Assembly (NCBI RefSeq): GCF_003687455.1
Contig: NZ_PHOA01000014.1
Span: forward strand, 1-32,709
Direction of reading: 5' to 3'
Source: Kocuria tytonicola
Lineage (GTDB): Bacteria; Actinomycetota; Actinomycetes; Actinomycetales; Micrococcaceae
DNA length: 32,709 bases
Shown piece after piece: positions 22,778 to 30,123 of this stretch (position 1 is its first letter; every line of letters starts with the position of its first letter). Under the pieces are notes generated by a model. That model was not told the origin of the DNA, ran no database searches, and was given only the letters and a program-made list of their open reading frames with translations. The position numbers and the translations under genes were made by a program.

Positions 22778-24997
22778 ATGAGCCAGTCCCCGTCCACACC
22801 GCCCGAGCGTGCAGGGTCCTCGCCCCGAGCAGCGACCGACGCCACCTCCACCGCGGCACCCGGATCCCCGGGGGCCGCCGACGCCTCGGCAGCCCTGGAC
22901 GGTTCCGCCTCCCCGAGCACGACGGTCAAGCTGCCGGTGAACTGGCGCGTGCTGATCGCGGCCGCCACGGTCATCGTGGGGCTCTCCGCGTGGGCCATCG
23001 CGGCCCCGGAACAGGCCGACGCCGTGATCGGCGGTGTGGTGGCGTGGGTCGCCTCCCAGCTGGGCTGGTTCTACGTCCTCACCGCCACCCTGGTGATCGT
23101 GTTCGTGTTCGTGATCGCGGTGGCGGTGAGCCGCGGTGGCTCCGTGCGGATGGGACCGGACCACGCCCGCCCGCAGTTCAACATGTTCACGTGGACGGCC
23201 ATGCTCTTCGCGGCCGGCATCGGCGTGGACCTCATGTTCTTCTCGGTCTCCGAACCGGTGAGCCAGTACTTCGCCCCGCCCTCCGGGGACGGTCAGAACC
23301 TGGAGGCCGCCCGCCAGGCCGTGGTGTGGACCCTGTTCCACTACGGCATCACCGGGTGGGCCATGTACGCCCTCATGGGCATGGCCTTCGGGTACTTCGC
23401 GTACCGCTTCGGGATGCCCCTGAGCATCCGCTCCGCGCTGTACCCCCTGCTCGGCAAGCGTATCCACGGGGCCGCGGGCGACGCCGTGGACACCGCAGCG
23501 CTGCTCGGCACCGTGTTCGGGGTGGCCACCTCCCTGGGCATCGGTGTGGTGCAGTTGAACTACGGGCTCAAGACCCTGTTCGGTGTGCCCGAGAACCTTG
23601 CGGTGCAGTCCGCGCTGATCGCCGTGGGCGTGGGCATGGCCGTGGTCTCGTGCGTCTCCGGGGTGGACAAGGGCATCCGGCGGTTGTCCGAGCTGAACAT
23701 CGTCCTGGCCATCGGCCTCATGCTCTACGTGCTGGTGGCGGGGCGCACGGCGTTCCTGCTGGACTCGATCGTGATGAACATCGGGGACTTCGTCGCCCGC
23801 TTCCCGGGGATGACCCTGAACACGTTCGCGTTCGAGGCGCCCCAGGAGTGGATGAGCACGTGGACCCTGTTCTTCTGGGCCTGGTGGATCGCGTGGGCGC
23901 CCTTCGTGGGGCTCTTCCTGGCGCGCATCTCCCGCGGCCGCACGCTGCGCCAGTTCGTGGTGGGCACCATGACGGTCCCGTTCGCGTTCATCCTGCTGTG
24001 GATCTCGATCTTCGGGAACTCCGCCCTGGACATCGTGGTGGGCGGCAACACGGAGTTCGGCGACGTGGCCATGAACACCCCCGAGCGGGCCTTCTACTCC
24101 CTGCTGGAGCAGTACCCCGGCGCCACGGTGGCCGCCTCGATCGCCACGTTCACCGGTCTGCTGTTCTACGTGACGTCCGCGGACTCCGGCGCGCTCGTGA
24201 TGAGCAACTTCACCTCCAAGATCGACGACCCCAACCAGGACGGCCCCAAGTGGCTGCGCGTGCTCTGGGCCGTGAGCACGGGCGTGCTGACGCTGGCCAT
24301 GCTGCTGGTGGGCGGTGTGACCACGCTGCAGAACGCCACGCTCGTCATGGGACTGCCGTTCTCGGTGGTCATGTACCTCATCATGGTGGGACTGTGGCGG
24401 GCCCTGCAGGTGGAGGTCAGCACCGCGGCCTCCGGCGCCGTGGCCAGCCGCTCCGCCGTGGCAGGGCGCACCGGCCGGGACACGCACTGGCGCTCGCGGC
24501 TCTCCCGCCTGGGCTCGTACCCGGGTCCCCGCGCCGCGCAGCGCTACGTGAAGGACGTGGCGGCGCCGGCACTCGAGACGCTCGCGGCGGAGATCCGCGG
24601 TTCCGGGGTCGCGGTCACCGTGGCGACCACGCCGGTGGAGGAGGACCCCGGGCTGCAGCAGACCAGCCTGCACGTGGACCTCGCCCCCGAGCGGGACTTC
24701 CTGTACCGGGTGCACCCCGTGGCGTTCCCCACCCCGGGGTTCGGAGGCTTCCGCACCAACCCGGACTCGGACCGGTACTTCCGGCTGGAGGTCTTCACGG
24801 CCACCGGCTCACTGGGCTACGACGTGCTGGGGTACACGTCCGAGCAGCTCATCAACGACGCGCTCGACTGCTACGAGCGCCACCTGGAATTCATCCGGCT
24901 CAACCACGAGCACCCCGGCAGCACCCAGATCGGCCTTCCCACGACCGAGACGGGGATGTGGGCCGAGACCGCACCGAACAAGGAGGACACACCGTGA
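22778..24997 (+). CDS. betT: BCCT-family choline/betaine transporter (BetT type)
   Basis: Secondary transporter of the betaine-choline-carnitine family importing choline or glycine betaine; choline is likeliest from the downstream genes. The 739 residues have a hydrophilic Ser/Ala/Pro-rich N-terminus (1-50), about 12 membrane segments (55-555) with the family's tryptophan-rich signature at about 365-388 (FFWAWWIAWAPFVGLFLARI), and a hydrophilic C-terminal domain of about 180 residues ending QLINDALDCYERHLEFIRLNHE. Such long tails are typical of BetT and known to sense osmotic strength. The ribosome site is weak (GAAGCGAAG). The stop overlaps the betB start (GTGA), indicating translational coupling. 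Confidence 0.93.
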   Translation: MSQSPSTPPERAGSSPRAATDATSTAAPGSPGAADASAALDGSASPSTTVKLPVNWRVLIAAATVIVGLSAWAIAAPEQADAVIGGVVAWVASQLGWFYVLTATLVIVFVFVIAVAVSRGGSVRMGPDHARPQFNMFTWTAMLFAAGIGVDLMFFSVSEPVSQYFAPPSGDGQNLEAARQAVVWTLFHYGITGWAMYALMGMAFGYFAYRFGMPLSIRSALYPLLGKRIHGAAGDAVDTAALLGTVFGVATSLGIGVVQLNYGLKTLFGVPENLAVQSALIAVGVGMAVVSCVSGVDKGIRRLSELNIVLAIGLMLYVLVAGRTAFLLDSIVMNIGDFVARFPGMTLNTFAFEAPQEWMSTWTLFFWAWWIAWAPFVGLFLARISRGRTLRQFVVGTMTVPFAFILLWISIFGNSALDIVVGGNTEFGDVAMNTPERAFYSLLEQYPGATVAASIATFTGLLFYVTSADSGALVMSNFTSKIDDPNQDGPKWLRVLWAVSTGVLTLAMLLVGGVTTLQNATLVMGLPFSVVMYLIMVGLWRALQVEVSTAASGAVASRSAVAGRTGRDTHWRSRLSRLGSYPGPRAAQRYVKDVAAPALETLAAEIRGSGVAVTVATTPVEEDPGLQQTSLHVDLAPERDFLYRVHPVAFPTPGFGGFRTNPDSDRYFRLEVFTATGSLGYDVLGYTSEQLINDALDCYERHLEFIRLNHEHPGSTQIGLPTTETGMWAETAPNKEDTP

Positions 24998-26487
24998 GCA
25001 GCACGCTGTACATCGACGGCCAGTGGGTCCCCGCCCTGCAGGGCGGCACCCGCACCATCACCTGCCCCGCGGACGGCACCGAGGTGGCCGTCGTCGCCGA
25101 GGCCACCCGCGAGGACACCGAGCGCGCGATCGGCGCGGCCCGCGTGGCCTTCGACGACGGCCGCTGGTCGGACGTCCCCGCGGGGGAGCGCGGCGGCTTC
25201 CTGCTGCGCGTGGCCGCCCTGCTGCGCGAGCGCGCCGAGGAGTTCGCCCGCGCCGAGTCCCTGGACACCGGCAAGCGCATGGACGAGTCCCGCCAGGACA
25301 TCTCGGACATCGCGGACTGCTTCGAGCACTTCGGCAGGATCGCCGCGCAGGACGCGGGCCGCGTGGTGGACGCCGGGAACCCGGACGTGGTCAGCCGCGT
25401 GGTCCACGAGCCCGTGGGTGTGTGCGGTCTCATCACCCCGTGGAACTACCCGCTGCTGCAGGCCGCGTGGAAGATCGCACCCGCGCTCGCGGCGGGCAAC
25501 ACGTTCGTGCTCAAGCCGGCCGAGCTCACGCCCCACACGGCCATCCTCATGATGCAGGTGCTCGAGGAGCTGGGGCTGCCCGCGGGTGTGGCCAACCTCG
25601 TGCTGGGTGCCGGGGCGGAGGCCGGCGCGCCGCTGTCCTCCGACCCCCGCGTGGACCTCGTGTCCTTCACCGGCGGGCTCGTGACCGGCCGTGTGGTCGC
25701 CCGCGAGGCCGCGGCCACCGTCAAGAAGGTGGCCCTCGAGCTGGGCGGCAAGAACCCCAACGTCGTCTTCGCGGACGCGGACTACGACGCCGCGCTGGAC
25801 AACGCCCTGAACGCCGCGTTCGTGCACTCGGGGCAGGTCTGCTCCGCCGGAGCGCGGCTGGTGGTGGAGGAGTCCATCGCGGAGAAGTTCGTGAGCGATC
25901 TCGCGGCGCGCGCGGAGGCCATCCTGCTGGGCGGCCCGTTCGACGAGAAGGCCGAGACCGGCGCGCTGATCTCCGAGGCGCACCGGGACAAGGTGCACGC
26001 CTACGTGGAGCGTGCCCGCGAGCAGGGTGCGCGCATCCGCTGCGGCGGCCGCTTCGCCGAGGGGCCCTCCGCGGACGGAACGCTGCAGCTCGAGAACGGC
26101 TGCTTCTACCTGCCCACGGTGATCGACGAGTGCACCCCGGACATGGACTGCGTGCACGACGAGGCCTTCGGCCCCACCGTGACCGTGGAGACCTTCCGCA
26201 CCGAGGAGGAGGCCGTGGCGATCGCCAACGACACGTACTACGGCCTGGCCGGCGCCGTGTGGAGCCAGGACTCGGGCAAGTCCCAGCGGGTGGCCGGGAA
26301 GCTGCGCCACGGCACCGTGTGGATCAACGACTTCCACCCCTACCTGCCGCAGGCGGAGTGGGGCGGCATGAAGCAGTCCGGCGTGGGCCGCGAGCTGGGC
26401 CACGACGGGCTGGGGGAGTACCAGGAGACCAAGCACGTCTACCAGAACGTCCGACCGGCCGTCACCGGGTGGTTCGCGCAGCACTGA
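24994..26487 (+). CDS. betB: Betaine aldehyde dehydrogenase
   Basis: NAD(P)-dependent aldehyde dehydrogenase (EC 1.2.1.8) oxidising betaine aldehyde to glycine betaine. The 497-residue protein has the NAD-binding motif (CGLITPWNYPLLQAAWKIAP), catalytic Glu249 (LELGGKNPNV) and nucleophile Cys283 (SGQVCSAGAR), 34 residues apart as in the family, and WINDFHPYLPQAEWGGMKQSG near the C-terminus. One family member difference: the usual FTGS after the NAD site reads FTGG here. AAGGAGGAC precedes the GTG, which overlaps the betT stop. Close homologues act on other aminoaldehydes, but the operon makes betaine aldehyde the best substrate. Confidence 0.93.
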   Translation: MSSTLYIDGQWVPALQGGTRTITCPADGTEVAVVAEATREDTERAIGAARVAFDDGRWSDVPAGERGGFLLRVAALLRERAEEFARAESLDTGKRMDESRQDISDIADCFEHFGRIAAQDAGRVVDAGNPDVVSRVVHEPVGVCGLITPWNYPLLQAAWKIAPALAAGNTFVLKPAELTPHTAILMMQVLEELGLPAGVANLVLGAGAEAGAPLSSDPRVDLVSFTGGLVTGRVVAREAAATVKKVALELGGKNPNVVFADADYDAALDNALNAAFVHSGQVCSAGARLVVEESIAEKFVSDLAARAEAILLGGPFDEKAETGALISEAHRDKVHAYVERAREQGARIRCGGRFAEGPSADGTLQLENGCFYLPTVIDECTPDMDCVHDEAFGPTVTVETFRTEEEAVAIANDTYYGLAGAVWSQDSGKSQRVAGKLRHGTVWINDFHPYLPQAEWGGMKQSGVGRELGHDGLGEYQETKHVYQNVRPAVTGWFAQH

Positions 26488-26532
26488 GCGCGGCGCACCA
26501 CCGCGCCGGGCCCGCCCCGGCGCACCGGCCGA

Positions 26533-26584
26533 CGACGCCGCGCCCGTCCCGTTCGTAGCACACGGACGGGCGCGGGCGGCGTCG
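26533..26584. other. Strong hairpin inside the betT-betB-codA operon
   Basis: CGACGCCG plus CGCCCGTCC (26533-26549) pair with GGACGGGCG (26564-26572) and CGGCGTCG (26577-26584), giving 17 bp with a 4-nt bulge and a 14-nt loop. There is no U-tract. It lies in the 121-bp betB-codA gap and could lower codA expression by partial termination or stabilise processed mRNA. Confidence 0.6.
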
Positions 26585-26608
26585 CACACCCCGACGAAGG
26601 GAGAAGAC

Positions 26609-28195
26609 ATGAGCGAGAAGAACACCCTGGCCGAGTACGACTACGTGGTGGTGGGGGCTGGCTCCGCCGGCGCCGTGGTCGCCGCGCGCCTGAGCGAGGA
26701 TCCGAGCGTGTCCGTGGCCCTGCTGGAGGCCGGCGACCACGACGCCGGGTACCCCGAGGTGCTGCAGCTCAACCGCTGGATGGAGCTGCTGGAGTCCGGC
26801 CACGACTGGGACTACCCGCTGGAGGAGCAGGAGAACGGCAACTCCTTCATGCGCATGGCCCGTGCCAAGGTGCTGGGCGGCTGCTCGTCCCACAACTCCT
26901 GCATCGCGTTCTGGGCGCCGAGCGAGGACCTGGACGAGTGGGAGTCCAAGCACGGGGCGCAGGGCTGGAACTCCGAGCTGGCGTTCCGGCTGTACCAGAA
27001 GCTGGAGAACAACGAGGACCCGGGCGCCCACCACGGCCACGACGGCCCCGTGCGGCTGCGCAACGTGCCGCCGGCGGACCCGAGCGGCGTCGCCCTGCTG
27101 GAGGCGGCCGAGCAGGCCGGGATCCCGCGCGCGGACTTCAACACGGGCAAGACCGTGACACAGGGCGCGAGCTTCTTCCAGATCAGCGCCCGAGAGGACG
27201 GCACGCGCTCCTCCTCATCCGTGAGCTACCTGCACCCCGCGCAGGACCGTGAGAACCTCTCGATCCTCACGGGCACCCAGGTCAAGCGGGTGCTCTTCGA
27301 CGAGGACCTCCGCGCCACCGGTGTGGAGGTCACGGACAACGCGTTCGGCAAGGCCCACGTGATCTCCGCGCGCCGCGAGGTGGTCGTCTCCGCCGGGGCG
27401 GTCGACACCCCCAAGCTGCTCATGCTCTCCGGCATCGGCCCCGCCGAGCACCTCTGCGAGGTGGGCGTGGACGTCCTGGTGGACTCCCCGGGCGTGGGCT
27501 CGCACCTGCAGGACCACCCGGAGGCGGTGATCCAGTGGGAGGCGAAGAAGCCCATGGTGGAGGACACCACCCAGTGGTGGGAGATCGGCGTGTTCGACCA
27601 GGTGGACGAGGGCCTGGACCGCCCGGATCTGATGATGCACTACGGCAGCGTGAACTTCGACATGCACACCTACCGCCAGGGCTATCCCACGGCGGACAAC
27701 GCGTTCTGCCTGACCCCGAACGTGACCCACGCCCGCTCCCGCGGCACCGTGCGGCTGCGCACGCGTGACTTCCGGGACAAGCCCCGTGTGGATCCCCGCT
27801 ACTTCACGGATCCCGAGGGCTACGACATGCGCATCATGACGGCGGGCATCCGCCGCGCGCGGGAGATCGTGGCGCAGCAGGGCATGTCCGAGTGGGCCGG
27901 CAGGGAGCTGTTCCCCGGGGAGGACGTGCAGAGCGACGAGGAGATCGCGGACTACATCCGCCGCACCCACAACACCGTGTACCACCCGGCGGGCTCGTGC
28001 CGCATGGGTCCGGTGGAGGACGCGGACTCGCCCCTGGACCCGCAGCTGCGGGTCAAGGGTGTGAGCGGGCTGCGCGTGGCGGATGCCTCCGTCATGCCGG
28101 AGCTCGTGACCGTGAACCCCAACATCACCGTCTACATGATCGGTGAGCGGGCCGCGGAGCTGATCGCGGCGGACCACGGGGCCGGGCAGCAGTAG
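26609..28195 (+). CDS. codA: Choline oxidase (GMC oxidoreductase)
   Basis: FAD flavoprotein oxidising choline to betaine aldehyde and on to glycine betaine with O2, releasing H2O2 (EC 1.1.3.17). The 528 residues closely follow the Arthrobacter globiformis enzyme from memory: N-terminal FAD site VVVGAGSAGAVVAARLSE, WMELLESGHDWDYP, and His95 in GGCSSHNSCIAFWAP, the residue that binds FAD covalently. The active-site set known from that enzyme is present: Ser97, Glu305 (DHPEAV), His344 (MMHYGS), His459 (TVYHPAG) and Asn503 (TVNPNITV). This favours oxidase over choline dehydrogenase (BetA), which is similar but lacks much of the shared sequence. AGGGAG precedes the ATG. It ends the choline operon and is followed by a 20-bp hairpin. 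Confidence 0.92.
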   Translation: MSEKNTLAEYDYVVVGAGSAGAVVAARLSEDPSVSVALLEAGDHDAGYPEVLQLNRWMELLESGHDWDYPLEEQENGNSFMRMARAKVLGGCSSHNSCIAFWAPSEDLDEWESKHGAQGWNSELAFRLYQKLENNEDPGAHHGHDGPVRLRNVPPADPSGVALLEAAEQAGIPRADFNTGKTVTQGASFFQISAREDGTRSSSSVSYLHPAQDRENLSILTGTQVKRVLFDEDLRATGVEVTDNAFGKAHVISARREVVVSAGAVDTPKLLMLSGIGPAEHLCEVGVDVLVDSPGVGSHLQDHPEAVIQWEAKKPMVEDTTQWWEIGVFDQVDEGLDRPDLMMHYGSVNFDMHTYRQGYPTADNAFCLTPNVTHARSRGTVRLRTRDFRDKPRVDPRYFTDPEGYDMRIMTAGIRRAREIVAQQGMSEWAGRELFPGEDVQSDEEIADYIRRTHNTVYHPAGSCRMGPVEDADSPLDPQLRVKGVSGLRVADASVMPELVTVNPNITVYMIGERAAELIAADHGAGQQ

Positions 28196-28207
28196 CCCTC
28201 GGCCCAG

Positions 28208-28251
28208 GCACGACGACGCCCGGCACCGTGAGGTGCCGGGCGTCGTCGTGC
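28208..28251. terminator. Bidirectional terminator after codA
   Basis: A perfect 20-bp stem (28208-28227 with 28232-28251) with a GTGA tetraloop. It lies between codA and a convergent small gene and can serve both. Confidence 0.88.
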
Positions 28252-28292
28252 TCCGGACCGGTCTGCCCCGGTGCCGGGGAGCGCCGAGGCGC

Positions 28293-28589
28293 TCAGGCGG
28301 AGAGCGGCTCCAGCTTGTAGAAGGACATCCCGCCGGTGACGCCGGAGGCCCCGGGGACCAGGAGCCTGCGGTACTTGGCGCACCACTGGCCCCGCCCGCG
28401 GGTGTGCCGCGCGGCCGCGGCGACCGCACGGACGTCGTCCGTGGCGTACTGGTGCTGCTGGCCGTCGGGCTCCGTGAGGGACACGAGGTGGTGCGCGGTG
28501 TCCGCGTGGACGGTCACGTCCACCCACTGCTCTCGGGAGTCGGGGCTCGTCCGCTGGGTGGACGGGGGTCGCTGTGCTGTGCTGTTCAT
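28293..28589 (-). CDS. Small hypothetical protein
   Basis: A 98-residue protein, not recognised. Residues 1-20 are polar and probably disordered; 22-60 look like a small beta-rich domain (EQWVDVTVHADTAHHLVSLTEPDGQQHQYATDD) followed by a basic helix (VRAVAAAARHTRG) and WCAKYRRLLVPG. No signal peptide or membrane segment. GGAAG directly touches the ATG, too close for normal use, while AGAGG lies 12 nt upstream. It has its own terminator shared with codA and an intergenic region with a 12-bp palindrome upstream, so it appears to be a single-gene unit. The even composition and clean boundaries make it likely real. Confidence 0.65.
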   Translation of the reverse strand: MNSTAQRPPSTQRTSPDSREQWVDVTVHADTAHHLVSLTEPDGQQHQYATDDVRAVAAAARHTRGRGQWCAKYRRLLVPGASGVTGGMSFYKLEPLSA

Positions 28590-28628
28590 CTTCCGTGGCC
28601 TCTGACTTCTTCTGGTCGCTTGCCGGAA

Positions 28629-28640
28629 TCACGCGCGTGA
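28629..28640. promoter_or_regulatory. 12-bp perfect palindrome, possible operator
   Basis: TCACGCGCGTGA, flanked by AA and AT on its sides, lies 40 nt upstream of the small hypothetical gene's start. The size and position suit a dimeric regulator; the regulator is unknown. Confidence 0.45.
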
Positions 28641-28711
28641 ATCGGCCACTTCGTCATCCAAACCACCCCTGAACCGAGGGTTGGCGTGCGCCGAGTTGGA
28701 GCTCGGGTGAA

Positions 28712-28734
28712 CGCGCGGGCCGGTGGCCCGCGCG
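28712..28734 (-). terminator. Hairpin downstream of the glycosyltransferase
   Basis: CGCGCGGGCC (28712-28721) pairs perfectly with GGCCCGCGCG (28725-28734) around a 3-nt loop, about 120 nt past the minus-strand stop at 28853. There is no U-tract. Confidence 0.55.
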
Positions 28735-28852
28735 CAGGCGCATCTCGTGAAGGTGGTTCGAGCCTAGTCAGCGCTGCCCGGTGCGAGCCAGGGACCGGCC
28801 GGGAATGTCATCAAAACTTAACCAACGGAGCCTGGTGGCCCGGGCCGTCCGG

Positions 28853-30016
28853 TCAGCGGGCGCCCAGCCCCGTCCGCCGTGCCCCGTTCGTGCGGGAGTT
28901 CACGCGGGCCGCTCGCCCGTAGTGCTCCACGAGCTGGTCGCACACGGCGTCCCACGTGCGGGTCTGCACCGTCCGGTGGGCCGTGCGCGCGAACGCGAGA
29001 CGCTTGGCGTCGTCGCCCACGAGGTCCCGCACCCGATCCCGCAGGGCCTCGGTGTCCCCGGGGCGGTAGAGCCAGCCGTTGCGGGAGGAGTCCACGAGGT
29101 CCAGCGGGCCGCCGCGGCCCACGGCCACCACGGGGACCGCGCAGGCCATGGCCTCCTGGATGGTCTGGCAGAACGTCTCGTGCTCGCCGGGGTGGACGAA
29201 CACGTCCAGGGAGGCCATGACCGTGGCCAGCTCGGTGCCGGAGAGGAACCCCTCGAAGTGGGCGTGGGGGAGCAGCGCACGCAGCGACTCCTTCTGGGGG
29301 CCGGAGCCCACCACCACGAGCTGGGTGTCCGGCAGGGAGTCCAGGACCACGAGGTCCGCCACCTGCTTCTCCGGAGCGAGCCGCCCCACGTACCCGACGA
29401 TCCGCCGGCCGCCGCCCACCCGATCGCGCCACGCGTCGTCGCGCCGGTCCGGGCTGAAGCGGACGGTGTCCACGCCGCGGCGCCACGTGTGGACCCGCTG
29501 CACCCCGTGCTCGTGCAGGGAGGCGATGGACGCCGTGGAGGGGGCCAGGGTGAGGGTGGCGCTGTTGTGCATGGTGCGCACGTGGGACCACATGCTCTTC
29601 TCCAGGAGCGCGGCGCCGTAGCGCGCGGCGTAGCCGGGGACGTCCGTCTGGTAGACGGCCACGCACGGCAGACCCAGGCCCTTGGCGGCCTGGATGGCCT
29701 GCCAGCCCAGGATGAAGGGGGAGGCCACGTGGACCACGTCCGGCGCGAAGCGCGCCAGGATGCGCTGCATCCGGTTCACGGTGCAGCTTGCGACGCGCAC
29801 CTCCGGGTACCCGGCGAGCGGGAGGGAGGGAATGCGCTCCACACGCACGCCGTCCACGTGGTCCACGGAGCCCAGGAAGAGGGTCTTCTCGTAGGAAGGA
29901 GCGATCACCATGGCCTCGTGGCCGTGGTCGCGCAGGTGTTCCAGGACGCGGATCACGGAGTGGGTGACGCCGTTGACGTGGGGGAGGAACTGTTCGGCAA
30001 CCAGTGCGATTCTCAC
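28853..30016 (-). CDS. GT4-family glycosyltransferase, GDP-mannose-dependent alpha-mannosyltransferase type
   Basis: Predicted cytosolic retaining glycosyltransferase that adds mannose to a lipid acceptor in cell-envelope glycolipid or lipomannan synthesis. The 387 residues form a GT-B fold: N-terminal Rossmann domain beginning VRIALVAEQFLPHVNGVTHSV with VVHVASPFILGWQAI, and C-terminal donor-binding domain with GYVGRLAPEKQ and the EX7E signature in HPGEHETFCQTIQEAMACAVPVVA. It resembles the mycobacterial MgtA/PimB group; the exact linkage cannot be read from sequence. The GTG at 30016 matches the family N-terminus but GGAGG lies only 1 nt before it; a GTG at 30043 adds nine residues and is possible. 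It is divergent from the PerM-like gene, with 107 bp between. Confidence 0.88.
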   Translation of the reverse strand: MRIALVAEQFLPHVNGVTHSVIRVLEHLRDHGHEAMVIAPSYEKTLFLGSVDHVDGVRVERIPSLPLAGYPEVRVASCTVNRMQRILARFAPDVVHVASPFILGWQAIQAAKGLGLPCVAVYQTDVPGYAARYGAALLEKSMWSHVRTMHNSATLTLAPSTASIASLHEHGVQRVHTWRRGVDTVRFSPDRRDDAWRDRVGGGRRIVGYVGRLAPEKQVADLVVLDSLPDTQLVVVGSGPQKESLRALLPHAHFEGFLSGTELATVMASLDVFVHPGEHETFCQTIQEAMACAVPVVAVGRGGPLDLVDSSRNGWLYRPGDTEALRDRVRDLVGDDAKRLAFARTAHRTVQTRTWDAVCDQLVEHYGRAARVNSRTNGARRTGLGAR

Positions 30017-30123
30017 GCCTCCACCCTGGCGCCCGTGCCCCACCGCGGCGTCACGCGCCGGTGTCCTGCGGGTGAAGTCCGGACGAACAGCGCTGCGGGC
30101 CGCGGCCGCCCGGACGTGGAAAG

